From Microplitis mediator (Eukaryota > Arthropoda > Insecta > Hymenoptera > Braconidae): 64,000 nucleotides of DNA. How positions within the stretch are numbered: position 1 is the stretch's first letter; the number at the start of each line of letters is the position of its first letter. This document shows, in pieces, positions 30,782 to 44,000 of the stretch. Where the stretch lies: contig NC_079971.1 of the NCBI RefSeq assembly GCF_029852145.1, positions 1,612,001 to 1,676,000 on the forward strand. Direction: 5' to 3'. Position numbers and translations under genes: made by a program. Under the pieces are notes generated by a model that searched no databases, was not told where the DNA came from, and saw only the letters and a program-made list of their open reading frames with translations.

Positions 30782-31770
30782 TTCTATAGAATTTCAATGG
30801 TATGTCTCTGGGATTTCTCGAAAAAATTTAACTGGTGATAATTCTATTTGTTCTATAGAATTTCAATGGTATGTCTCTGGGATTTCTCGTAAAAATTTAA
30901 CTGGTTATAATTTTTATATTTTCTATAGAATTTCAATGGTATGTCTCTGGGATTTCTCTTAAAAATTTAACTGGTTATAATTTTTATATTTTCTATAGAA
31001 TTTCAATGGTATGTCTCTGGGATTTCTCGTAAAAATTTAACTGGTTATAATTTTTATATTTTCTATAGAATTTCAATGGTATGTCTCTGGGATTTCTCGT
31101 AAAAATTTAACTGGTTATAATTTTTATATTTTCTATAGAATTTCAATGGTATGTCTCTGGGATTTCTCGTAAAAATTTAACTGGTTATAATTTTTATATT
31201 TTCTATAGAATTTCAATGGTATGTCTCTGGGATTTCTCGTAAAAATTTAACTGGTTATAATTTTTATATTTTCTATAGAATTTCAATGGTATGTCTCTGG
31301 GATTTCTCGTAAAAATTTAACTGGTTATAATTTTTATATTTTCTATAGAATTTCAATGGTATGTCTCTGGGATTTCTCGTAAAAATTTAACTGGTTATAA
31401 TTTTTATATTTTCTATAGAATTTCAATGGTATGTCTCTGGGATTTCTCGTAAAAATTTAACTGGTTATAATTTTTATATTTTCTATAGAATTTCAATGGT
31501 ATGTCTCTGGGATTTCTCGTAAAAATTTAACTGGTTATAATTTTTATATTTTCTATAGAATTTCAATGGTATGTCTCTGGGATTTCTCGTAAAAATTTAA
31601 CTGGTTATAATTTTTATATTTTCTATAGAATTTCAATGGTATGTCTCTGGGATTTCTCGTAAAAATTCAACTGGTTATAATTTTTATATTTTCTATAGAA
31701 TTTCAATGGTATGTCTCTGGGATTTCTCGTAAAAAATTAACTGGTTATGATTTTTATATTTTCTATAGAA
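30782..31770. repeat. 70-bp tandem repeat, 14 copies plus a partial
   Basis: Units start with TTCTATAGAATTTCAATGG at 30,782, 30,851 and then every 70 bp from 30,921 to 31,691, with a truncated unit at 31,761. The first two copies and the last carry substitutions; the central copies from about 30,921 are nearly or completely identical, as expected for recent expansion from the middle. The period is not a multiple of three and translated frames are meaningless. Confidence 0.97.
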
Positions 31771-31873
31771 TCCCATGTAACAATTTCCAGTACAAGTCGC
31801 TGGTCAAGGTACTTTTCTCAAGAATCTTTTGATAGATTCTACATAGGCTTGCTCAAGATGTCGTACAGAAGTT

Positions 31874-32512
31874 GATCTTGTGAAAGTCTTGCGTAAAGCC
31901 TGGTCTCAAATCCACTAGTTGTCTATGTCTTTATATGACTCTGTATCTTGCTGCAGACACTGGTCCACAGATTTATATTGCAAGCCTTGTGCATGACTTG
32001 TTTAAAAACTTTGTGTAATGTTATACTTCAAGAATTGTACAAGATTCTTGAATATATCTTGCTCAAGATGTATTGATACAGTTAACTTGAGCATATCTTG
32101 CACCAGAATCTATCTGCAGATGCTTGGGCATATCTTGCGCCAGATCTGCTCAAGACGTGTCATATTACACTGTCTATCTCACTCTTGTCTCTCTCACTTT
32201 ATCCCCTCCATCGGCACACGTTACCAGAGCTCAGTGGTACTCAATTGAAGTTATAATCGGATAGAAAAACATTTTTAATCCGGAGTTCATTTGCAAAATT
32301 AGAAGCGCCGTAGTAATCACAAGTAAAATTTAATTCATAACCTATAATAAGATATGTCTTTTGATCGATGGTTTGATTTTAATAAAGTTATTTTTTTTAA
32401 TTTTTTTAAGGATAACACGAAAAATGAGATGAAATTCGATAATGAAATGTTTTAAATTTTTTTTTTTTAAATTGTAATCAGTTACTTTGATACTAAAATA
32501 CAGATATTGATT
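31874..32512. repeat. Left arm of a large inverted repeat
   Basis: Matches the reverse complement of 33,752-34,630 over almost its full length: landmarks GGTCTCAAATCC, CTGCAGACACTGGTCCACAG, CAAGAATTGTAC, CTCAAGACGTGTCATATTAC and TCAGTTACTTTGATACTAAA. It contains many TCTTG/CAAGA words (CTCAAGATG, GCATATCTTGC). Identical 76-residue frames in the two arms on opposite strands are a consequence of the repeat, not genes. Confidence 0.9.
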
Positions 32513-32550
32513 GTTACGAACCCGGTATCATTCATTCCTTATACATGTAT

Positions 32551-33123
32551 ATTAGGGTGGGTTGAAAAAAAACTTTTTTTTTCGTTTTTCTTAGCATGGG
32601 GGTAGAATTTGTACCTTATAAAAAAAAAAAATTTTTCAAGAAAAAAAAAAATTTTTTACTCAACATTTTGAGGTGGCCTACTCGTTTTTAAAATAAATAA
32701 TTGATCAAACGGGGTAGTCCCAACGAAGAAATTTACATGGTGTTCCAGAATCTGTAGGGTGTCCCCTTGAAAGCTAATTGTAAGTCAGAAGTTGAAAAAA
32801 TTTTTTTCCTATTATTTTTGTAATTTAAGTAAAAAATCCAAAAATGAAATGCATTTTCTTTTTAATTAAAATGAAAGTGAAGTAAAAAAAAATTACGTTC
32901 GACACTTATTAGATATTTTCCACGCTTTTGGACAAAAAAAAATTTTTTTCGTTGGAACTACTCCGTTTAACCAATTATTTATTTAAAAAACGAGTGGGCC
33001 ACCTCAAAATGTTGAGTAAAAAAATTTTTTTTTTCTTGAAAAATTTTTTTTTTTTATAAGGTACAAATTCTACCCCCATGCTAAGAAAAACAAAAAAAAA
33101 GTTTTTTTTCAACCCACCCTAAT
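32551..33123. mobile_element. Element with ATTAGGGTGGGTTGAAAAAA ends
   Basis: Starts ATTAGGGTGGGTTGAAAAAA and ends with its reverse complement. The inverted arms are about 190 bp long (shared GCATGGGGGTAGAATTTGTA, TTTTGAGGTGGCC, CTACTCGTTT). GTAT flanks both ends (32,547-32,550 and 33,124-33,127), a candidate 4-bp target duplication, or a TA-type site. No coding capacity. It lies in the spacer between the two arms of the larger inverted repeat, so the structures are nested palindromes. Confidence 0.8.
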
Positions 33124-33751
33124 GTATATATATATGTGGGTACGCACATATATATTAGAGTGTTTCAAAAAATCGACTTTTTTTTTTTCACGAAGAACAT
33201 TGAAAAATCGACAGAGTATCCCTAGACAAAGACCCTGTTAAAATATGAGACCTTAATACTAATATTTAAAGAAGGCCATTCACGATTTTCTATTTTCCAT
33301 TTAAGAAACATGGGGAAAAAGAAATTTTAAGTTTGGAATTTTATACCTCGGCGATGGCTTATTGAACAGATAAGTCCAGGATTTATTTTTGTAGGGAATT
33401 AAACGCTCTACAAAAAAAGTTTCTTATCAATTTTTGATAAATCCATCTATTCAAAAGTTATTGGAGCTCGAAGTCAAAATATAATAAATTTCGAGATCTT
33501 TTTACTTTTCCGGCGAAACTATCAGACTTATCACAAAATGTTATACTATCTTTTTTGTTAACAATTTTATTCTCTACAAATAATTTCCGTTAAATTTTTT
33601 CAAATTCCACATTATTTTTTAGTTATTTTCGTTTTAATGTCGAGCTCTTGAAATCGATCAGAACACTAATTTTTTAAGAGCTTGGCATTAAGAGTGTAAT
33701 TGAAAATTAAAAAAATTTATTTTCAATACAATAAAAGCAAAAAAAAATGAT
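33124..33751. other. Spacer with one recognisable repeat end
   Basis: A sequence beginning TTAGAGTGTTTCAAAAAATC (about 33,153) looks like the end of another transposon, but I do not find its partner end. The remainder is AT-rich without a gene. Confidence 0.4.
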
Positions 33752-34630
33752 CAATATCTGTATTTTAGTATCAAAGTAACTGATTTCAATTTTTTAAAAA
33801 ATTTTAAAAACATTTCATTATCGTATTTCATAAACGGAGAGAATTTTTCGATAAAATTTATCCTGCAATTTAGAGTAAGCCTGGGCTGAAAAGATAATAA
33901 ATACGGAAAAAATAACAACAGATTTGTTTTGTTTTATTTTTTATTCTTTTTTATATAAAAATTACTTGAAATTGGGTGTTTTTACCCCATAATTGAACAC
34001 TATCTAGAAACGGACGAGTAATTGTTCATGCAGGCCCAGTTTGATTCACAATTAACGAGTAAAATTTATTAGATAATATTCCCTGTGTAGAATTTTTCGT
34101 GTTATCCTTTAATAATTTTATTAAAATCAAACCATCTATCAAAAAACATATGTTATTATAGGTTATGAACTAAATTTTACTTGTAATTACTACGGCGCTT
34201 CTAATTTTGCAAATGAACTCCGGATTAAAAATGTTTTTCTATCCGATTATAACTTCAATTGAGTACCACTGAGCTCTGGTAACGTGTGCCGATGGAGGGG
34301 ATAAAGTGAGAGAGACAAGAGTGAGATAGACAGTGTAATATGACACGTCTTGAGCAGATCTGGCGCAAGATATGCCCAAGCATCTGCAGATAGATTCTGG
34401 TGCAAGATATGCTCAAGTTAACTGTATCAATACATCTTGAGCAAGATATATTCAAGAATCTTGTACAATTCTTGAAGTATAACATAACACAAAGTTTTTA
34501 AACAAGTCCTGCACAAGACTTGCAATATAAATCTGTGGACCAGTGTCTGCAGCAAGATACTGAGTCATATAAAGACAGAGACAACTAGGGGATTTGAGAC
34601 CAGGCTTGCGCAAGCCTTTTACAAGACTGT
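33752..34630. repeat. Right arm of the large inverted repeat
   Basis: Reverse complement of 31,874-32,512, but longer because of an insertion at about 33,838-34,095. Its outer edge switches within a few bases into the first monomer of the 174-bp satellite. Confidence 0.9.
33838..34095. mobile_element. Insertion in the right inverted-repeat arm
   Basis: Absent from the left arm, where CACGAAAAAT and GATAATGAAATG are only a few bases apart. Its two ends are loosely inverted: AAACGGAGAGAATTTTTC, TAAAATTTATC and GCCTGGGCTG at the left against CACAGGGAATATTATC, TAAATTTTACTCG and ACTGGGCCTG from the right. Probably a degenerate fold-back element, perhaps related to the CACGGAG family. Confidence 0.55.
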
Positions 34631-35641
34631 TATATGGGTAGATTAGTACAATGGACTCTGACAATAATAGAGACCCTAGACTATAAGAAAATACTACTGT
34701 TCTAATCTATTGAGATGTGTAAAATATTTTCAAACGTCCTGGAACACAAAACTACGGAAAACCTGAATACTTCGCTGTGACCTGTTAATTTTAAATTATC
34801 CAAAAGGCCCAATAGATTAGTACAATGGACTCTGACGACAATAAAAATCCTAGACTATAAGAAAATACTACTGTTCAAATCTATTGAGATGTGTAAAATA
34901 TTTTCAAACGTGCTGGAACACGAAATTACGGAAAACCTGAATACTTCGCTGTGACCTGTTAATTTTAAATTATTCAAAAGGCCCAATAGATTAGTACAAT
35001 GGACCCTGACGACAATAAAAACCCTAGACGAAACGAAAATACTACTGTTCCTATCTATTGAGATGTGTAAAATATTTTAAAACGACCTGGAACACGAAAT
35101 TACGGGAAACCTGAATACTTCGCTGTGACCTGTTAATTTTGAATTATTACAAAGGCTCAATAGATTAGTACAATGGACTGTGACGACAATTGAGACCCTA
35201 GACTATAAGAAAATACTACTGTTCTAATCTATTGAGATGTGTAAAATATTTTCAAACGTCCTGGAACACAAAACTACGGAAAACCTGAATACGTCGCTGT
35301 AACCTGTTAATTTTGAATTATTCAAAAGTCCCAATAGATTAGTACAATGGTCTCTGACGACGATAAGGACCCTAGACTATAAAAAAATACTACTGTTCTA
35401 ATCTATTGAGATGTGTAAAATACTTTTAAACGTCCTGGAACACAAAATTACGGAAAACCTGAATACTTCGCTGTGACCTAATAATTTTGAATTATTTGAA
35501 AGGCCCAATAGATTAGTACAATGGACTCTGACGACAATAAAGACCCTAGACTATAAGAAAATACTACTGTTCTAATCTATTGAGATGTGTAAAATATTTT
35601 CAAGCGTCCTGGAACACAAAACTACGGAATACCTGAATACG

Positions 35642-38600
35642 TCGCTGTGACCTGTTAATTTTAAATTATTCAAAAGGCCCAATAGATTAGTACAATGGAC
35701 TCTGACGACAATAAAGACCCTAGACTATAAGAAAATACTACTGTTCTAATCTATTGAGATGTGTAAAATATTTTCAAACGTCCTGGAACACAAAATTACG
35801 GAAAACCTGAATACTTCGCTGTGACCTGTTAATTTTGAATTATTACAAAGGCTCAATAGATTAGTACAATGGACTCTGACGATAAAAGAGACCCTAGACT
35901 ATAAGAAAATACTACTGTTCTAATCTATTGAGATGTGTAAAATATTTTAAAACGACCTGGAACACGAAATTACGGGAAACCTGAATACTTCGCTGTGACC
36001 TGTTAATTTTAAATTATTCAAAAGGCCCAATAGATAAGTACAATGGACTCTGACGACAATAAAGACCCTAGACTATAAGAAAATACTACTGTTCTAATCT
36101 ATTGAGATGTGTAAAATATTTTAAAACGACCTGGAACACGAAATTACGGGAAACCTGAATACTTCGCTGTGACCTGTTAATTTTGAATTATTACAAAGGC
36201 TCAATAGATTAGTACAATGGACTCTGACGATAAAAGAGACCCTAGACTATAAGAAAATACTACTGTTCTAATCTATTGAGATGTGTAAAATATTTTAAAA
36301 CGACCTGGAACACGAAATTACGGGAAACCTGAATACTTCGCTGTGACCTGTTAATTTTAAATTATTCAAAAGGCCCAATAGATTAGTACAATGGACTCTG
36401 ACGACAATAAAGACCCTAGACTATAAGAAAATACTACTGTTCTAATCTATTGAGATGTGTAAAATATTTTCAAACGTCCTGGAACACAAAATTACGGAAA
36501 ACCTGAATACTTCGCTGTGACCTGTTAATTTTAAATTATCCAAAAGGCCCAAAAGATTAGTACAATGGACCCTGACGACAATAAAGACCCTAGACGAAAC
36601 GAAAATACTACTGTTCCTATCTATTGAGATGTGTAAAATATTTTAAAACGACCTGGAACACGAAATTACGGGAAACCTGAATACTTCGCTGTGACCTGTT
36701 AATTTTGAATTATTACAAAGGCTCAATAGATTAGTACAATGGACTGTGACGACAATTGAGACCCTAGACTATAAGAAAATACTACTGTTCTAATCTATTG
36801 AGATGTGTAAAATACTTTTAAACGTCCTGGAACACAAAATTACGGAAAACCTGAATACTTCGCTGTGACCTGTTAATTTTAAATTATTCAAAAGGCCCAA
36901 TAGATTAGTACAATGGACTCTGACGACAATAAAGACCCTAGACTATAAGAAAATACTACTGTTCTAATCTATTGAGATGTGTAAAATATTTTCAAACGTC
37001 CTGGAACACAAAACTACGGAAAACCTGAATACGTCGCTGTGACCTGTTAATTTTGAATTATTCAAAAGGCCCAATAGATTAGTACAATGGTCTCTGACGA
37101 CGATAAAGACCCTAGACTATAAGAAAATACTACTGTTCTAATCTATTGAGATGTGTAAAATATTTTTAAACGACCTGGAACACAAAATTTCGGAAAACCT
37201 GAATACTTCGCTGTGACCTAATAATTTTGAATTATTTGAAAGGCCCAATAGATTAGTACAATGGACTCTGACGACAATAAAGACCCTAGACTATAAGAAA
37301 ATACTACTGTTCTAATCTATTGAGATGTGTAAAATATTTTCAAACGTCCTGGAACACAAAATTACGGAAAACCTGAATACTTCGCTGTGACCTGTTAATT
37401 TTAAATTATTCAAAAGGCCCAATAGATTAGTACAATGGACTCTGACGACAATAAAGACCCTAGACTACAAGAAAATACTACTGTTCTAATCTATTGAGAT
37501 GTGTAAAATATTTTCAAACGTCCTGGAACACAAAATTACGGAAAACCTGAATACTTCGCTGTGACCTGTTAATTTTGAATTATTACAAAGGCTCAATAGA
37601 TTAGTACAATGGACTCTGACGATAAAAGAGACCCTAGACTATAAGAAAATACTACTGTTCTAATCTATTGAGATGTGTAAAATATTTTAAAACGACCTGG
37701 AACACGAAATTACGGGAAACCTGAATACTTCGCTGTGACCTGTTAATTTTAAATTATTCAAAAGGCCCAATAGATTAGTACAATGGACTCTGACGACAAT
37801 AAAGACCCTAGACTATAAGAAAATACTACTGTTCTAATCTATTGAGATGTGTAAAATATTTTAAAACGACCTGGAACACGAAATTACGGGAAACCTGAAT
37901 ACTTCGCTGTGACCTGTTAATTTTGAATTATTACAAAGGCTCAATAGATTAGTACAATGGACTCTGACGATAAAAGAGACCCTAGACTATAAGAAAATAC
38001 TACTGTTCTAATCTATTGAGATGTGTAAAATATTTTAAAACGACCTGGAACACGAAATTACGGGAAACCTGAATACTTCGCTGTGACCTGTTAATTTTAA
38101 ATTATTCAAAAGGCCCAATAGATTAGTACAATGGACTCTGACGACAATAAAGACCCTAGACTATAAGAAAATACTACTGTTCTAATCTATTGAGATGTGT
38201 AAAATATTTTCAAACGTCCTGGAACACAAAATTACGGAAAACCTGAATACTTCGCTGTGACCTGTTAATTTTAAATTATCCAAAAGGCCCAATAGATTAG
38301 TACAATGGACCCTGACGACAATAAAGACCCTAGACGAAACGAAAATACTACTGTTCCTATCTATTGAGATGTGTAAAATATTTTAAAACGACCTGGAACA
38401 CGAAATTACGGGAAACCTGAATACTTCGCTGTGACCTGTTAATTTTGAATTATTACAAAGGCTCAATAGATTAGTACAATGGACTGTGACGACAATTGAG
38501 ACCCTAGACTATAAGAAAATACTACTGTTCTAATCTATTGAGATGTGTAAAATACTTTTAAACGTCCTGGAACACAAAATTACGGAAAACCTGAATACTT

Positions 38601-41056
38601 CGCTGTGACCTGTTAATTTTAAATTATTCAAAAGGCCCAATAGATTAGTACAATGGACTCTGACGACAATAAAGACCCTAGACTATAAGAAAATACTACT
38701 GTTCTAATCTATTGAGATGTGTAAAATATTTTCAAACGTCCTGGAACACAAAACTACGGAAAACCTGAATACGTCGCTGTGACCTGTTAATTTTGAATTA
38801 TTCAAAAGGCCCAATAGATTAGTACAATGGTCTCTGACGACGATAAAGACCCTAGACTATAAGAAAATACTACTGTTCTAATCTATTGAGATGTGTAAAA
38901 TATTTTTAAACGACCTGGAACACAAAATTTCGGAAAACCTGAATACTTCGCTGTGACCTAATAATTTTGAATTATTTGAAAGGCCCAATAGATTAGTACA
39001 ATGGACTCTGACGACAATAAAGACCCTAGACTATAAGAAAATACTACTGTTCTAATCTATTGAGATGTGTAAAATATTTTCAAACGTCCTGGAACACAAA
39101 ATTACGGAAAACCTGAATACTTCGCTGTGACCTGTTAATTTTAAATTATTCAAAAGGCCCAATAGATTAGTACAATGGACTCTGACGACAATAAAGACCC
39201 TAGACTACAAGAAAATACTACTGTTCTAATCTATTGAGATGTGTAAAATATTTTCAAACGTCCTGGAACACAAAATTACGGAAAACCTGAATACTTCGCT
39301 GTGACCTGTTAATTTTGAATTATTACAAAGGCTCAATAGATTAGTACAATGGACTCTGACGATAAAAGAGACCCTAGACTATAAGAAAATACTACTGTTC
39401 TAATCTATTGAGATGTGTAAAATATTTTAAAACGACCTGGAACACGAAATTACGGGAAACCTGAATACTTCGCTGTGACCTGTTAATTTTAAATTATTCA
39501 AAAGGCCCAATAGATTAGTACAATGGACTCTGACGACAATAAAGACCCTAGACTATAAGAAAATACTACTGTTCTAATCTATTGAGATGTGTAAAATATT
39601 TTAAAACGACCTGGAACACGAAATTACGGGAAACCTGAATACTTCGCTGTGACCTGTTAATTTTGAATTATTACAAAGGCTCAATAGATTAGTACAATGG
39701 ACTCTGACGATAAAAGAGACCCTAGACTATAAGAAAATACTACTGTTCTAATCTATTGAGATGTGTAAAATGTTTTAAAACGACCTGGAACACGAAATTA
39801 CGGGAAACCTGAATACTTCGCTGTGACCTGTTAATTTTAAATTATTCAAAAGGCCCAATAGATTAGTACAATGGACTCTGACGACAATAAAGACCCTAGA
39901 CTATAAGAAAATACTACTGTTCTAATCTATTGAGATGTGTAAAATATTTTCAAACGTCCTGGAACACAAAATTACGGAAAACCTGAATACTTCGCTGTGA
40001 CCTGTTAATTTTAAATTATCCAAAAGGCCCAAAAGATTAGTACAATGGACCCTGACGACAATAAAGACCCTAGACGAAACGAAAATACTACTGTTCCTAT
40101 CTATTGAGATATGTAAAATATTTTAAAACGACCTGGAACACGAAATTACGGGAAACCTGAATACTTCGCTGTGACCTGTTAATTTTGAATTATTACAAAG
40201 GCTCAATAGATTAGTACAATGGACTGTGACGACAATTGAGACCCTAGACTATAAGAAAATACTACTGTTCTAATCTATTGAGATGTGTAAAATACTTTTA
40301 AACGTCCTGGAACACAAAATTACGGAAAACCTGAATACTTCGCTGTGACCTGTTAATTTTAAATTATTCAAAAGGCCCAATAGATTAGTACAATGGACTC
40401 TGACGACAATAAAGACCCTAGACTATAAGAAAATACTACTGTTCTAATCTATTGAGATGTGTAAAATATTTTCAAACGTCCTGGAACACAAAACTACGGA
40501 AAACCTGAATACGTCGCTGTGACCTGTTAATTTTGAATTATTCAAAAGGCCCAATAGATTAGTACAATGGTCTCTGACGACGATAAAGACCCTAGACTAT
40601 AAGAAAATACTACTGTTCTAATCTATTGAGATGTGTAAAATATTTTTAAACGACCTGGAACACAAAATTTCGGAAAACCTGAATACTTCGCTGTGACCTA
40701 ATAATTTTGAATTATTTGAAAGGCTCAATAGATTAGTACAATGGACTCTGACGACAATAAAGACCCTAGACTATAAGAAAATACTACTGTTCTAATCTAT
40801 TGAGATGTGTAAAATATTTTCAAACGTCCTGGAACACAAAATTACGGAAAACCTGAATACTTCGCTGTGACCTGTTAATTTTAAATTATTCAAAAGGCCC
40901 AATAGATTAGTACAATGGACTCTGACGACAATAAAGACCCTAGACTACAAGAAAATACTACTGTTCTAATCTATTGAGATGTGTAAAATATTTTCAAACG
41001 TCCTGGAACACAAAATTACGGAAAACCTGAATACTTCGCTGTGACCTGTTAATTTT
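35642..41056. repeat. Higher-order repeat 1: 10 monomers (1,740 bp), about three copies
   Basis: Sequences 1,740 bp apart are nearly identical through this block: for example GCTCAATAGATTAG then GACGATAAAAGAGACC at 35,851, 37,591 and 39,331; the GACGAAACG monomer at 36,593, 38,333 and 40,073; and GGTCTCTGACGACGAT at 37,089, 38,829 and 40,569. Neighbouring monomers inside a unit differ far more from each other than corresponding monomers of different units. Confidence 0.93.
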
Positions 41057-44000
41057 AAATTATTCAAAAGGCCCAATAGATTAGTACAATGGTCTCTGAC
41101 GACGATAAAGACCCTAGACTATAAGAAAATACTACTGTTCCAATCTATTGAGATGTGTAAAATATTTTTAAACGACCTGGAACACAAAATTTCGGAAAAC
41201 CTGAATACTTCGCTGTGACCTAATAATTTTGAATTATTTGAAAGGCCCAATAGATTAGTACAATGGACTCTGACGACAATAAAGACCCTAGACTATAAGA
41301 AAATACTACTGTTCTAATCTATTGAGATGTGTAAAATATTTTCAAACGTCCTGGAACACAAAACTACGGAAAACCTGAATACGTCGCTGTGACCTGTTAA
41401 TTTTAAATTATTCAAAAGGCCCAATAGATTAGTACAATGGTCTCTGACGACGATAAAGACCCTAGACTGTAAGAAAATACTACTGTTCTAATCTATTGAG
41501 ATGTGTAAAATATTTTTAAACGACCTGGAACACAAAATTTCGGAAAACCTGAATACTTCGCTGTGACCTAATAATTTTGAATTATTTGAAAGGCCCAATA
41601 GATTAGTACAATGGACTCTGACGATAATAGAGACCCTAGACTATAAGAAAATACTACTGTTCTAATCTATTGAGATGTGTAAAATATTTTAAAACGACCT
41701 GGAACACAAAATTACGGAAAACCTGAATACTTCGCTGTGACCTAATAATTTTGAATTATTTGAAAGGCCCAATAGATTAGTACAATGGACTCTGACGATA
41801 ATAGAGACCCTAGACTATAAGAAAATACTACTGTTCTAATCTATTGAGATGTGTAAAATATTTTTAAACGTCCTGGAACACAAAATTACGGAAAACCTGA
41901 ATACTTCGCTGTGACCTGTTAATTTTGAATTATTCAAAAGGCCCAATAGATTAGTACAATGGACTCTGACGACAATAAAGACCCTAGACTATAAGAAAAT
42001 ACCACTGTTCTAATCTATTGAGATGTGTAAAATATTTTAAAACGACCTGGAACACGAAATTACGGGAAACCTGAATACTTCGCTGTGACCTGTTAATTTT
42101 GAATTATTACAAAGGCTCAATAGATTAGTACAATGGACTCTGACGATAATAGAGACCCTAGACTATAAGAAAATACTACTGTTCTAATCTATTGAGATGT
42201 GTAAAATATTTTAAAACGACCTGGAACACGAAATTACGGGAAACCTGAATACTTCGCTGTGACCTGTTAATTTTGAATTATTACAAAGGCTCAATAGATT
42301 AGTACAATGGACTCTGACGACAATAAAGACCCTAGACTATAAGAAAATACTACTGTTCTAATCTATTGAGATGTGTAAAATACTTTTAAACGTCCTGGAA
42401 CACGAAATTACGGGAAACCTGAATACTTCGCTGTGACCTAATAATTTTGAATTATTTGAAAGGCCAAATAGATTAGTACAATGGACTCTGACGATAATAG
42501 AGACCCTAGACTATAAGAAAATACTACTGTTCTAATCTATTGAGATTTGTAAAATATTTTCAAGCGTCCTGGAACACAAAACTACGGAATACCTGAATAC
42601 GTCGCTGTGACCTGTTAATTTTAAATTATTCAAAAGGCCCAATAGATTAGTACAATGGACTCTGTCGACAATAAAGACCCTAGACTATAAGAAAATACCA
42701 CTGTTCTAATCTATTGAGATGTGTAAAATATTTTAAAACGACCTGGAACACGAAATTACGGGAAACCTGAATACTTCGCTGTGACCTGTTAATTTTGAAT
42801 TATTACAAAGGCTCAATAGATTAGTACAATGGACTCTGACGATAATAGAGACCCTAGACTATAAGAAAATACTACTGTTCTAATCTATTGAGATGTGTAA
42901 AATATTTTAAAACGACCTGGAACACGAAATTACGGGAAACCTGAATACTTCGCTGTGACCTGTTAATTTTGAATTATTACAAAGGCTCAATAGATTAGTA
43001 CAATGGACTCTGACGATAATAGAGACCCTAGACTATAAGAAAATACTACTGTTCTAATCTATTGAGATGTGTAAAATATTTTTAAACGTCCTGGAACACA
43101 AAATTACGGAAAACCTGAATACTTCGCTGTGACCTGTTAATTTTAAATTATTCAAAAGGCCCAATAGATTAGTACAATGGACTCTGACGACAATAAAGAC
43201 CCTAGACTATAAGAAAATACTACTGTTCTAATCTATTGAGATGTGTAAAATATTTTCAAACGTCCTGGAACACAAAATTACGGAATACCTGAATACGTCG
43301 CTGTGACCTGTTAATTTTAAATTATTCAAAAGGCCCAATAGATTAGTACAATGGACTCTGACGACAATAAAGACCCTAGACTATAAGAAAATACTACTGT
43401 TCTAATCTATTGAGATGTGTAAAATATTTTCAAACGTCCTGGAACACAAAATTACGGAAAACCTGAATACTTCGCTGTGACCTGTTAATTTTAAATTATT
43501 CAAAAGGCCCAATAGATTAGTACAATGGACTCTGACGACAATAAAGACCCTAGACTATAAGAAAATACTACTGTTCTAATCTATTGAGATGTGTAAAATA
43601 CTTTTAAACGTCCTGGAACACAAAATTACGGAAAACCTGAATACTTCGCTGTGACCTGTTAATTTTAAATTATTCAAAAGGCCCAATAGATTAGTACAAT
43701 GGACTCTGACGACAATAAAGACCCTAGACTATAAGAAAATACTACTGTTCTAATCTATTGAGATGTGTAAAATATTTTCAAACGTCCTGGAACACAAAAT
43801 TACGGAATACCTGAATACGTCGCTGTGACCTGTTAATTTTAAATGATTCAAAAGGCCCAATAGATTAGTACAATGGACTCTGACGACAATAAAGACCCTA
43901 GACTATAAGAAAATACTACTGTTCTAATCTATTGAGATGTGTAAAATATTTTTAAACGACCTGGAACACAAAATTTCGGAAAACCTGAATACTTCGCTGT

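Noticed and set aside
32551..33123. Telomeric repeat because of TTAGGGTGGG
   Set aside because: The word occurs only once at each end in inverted orientation, as a transposon terminus, with no tandem TTAGG or TTAGGG.
32018..34485. Two identical 76-residue frames on opposite strands as a duplicated gene
   Set aside because: They lie at mirrored positions in the two arms of the inverted repeat, have no recognisable domain and consist of TCTTG/CAAGA-rich repeat sequence.
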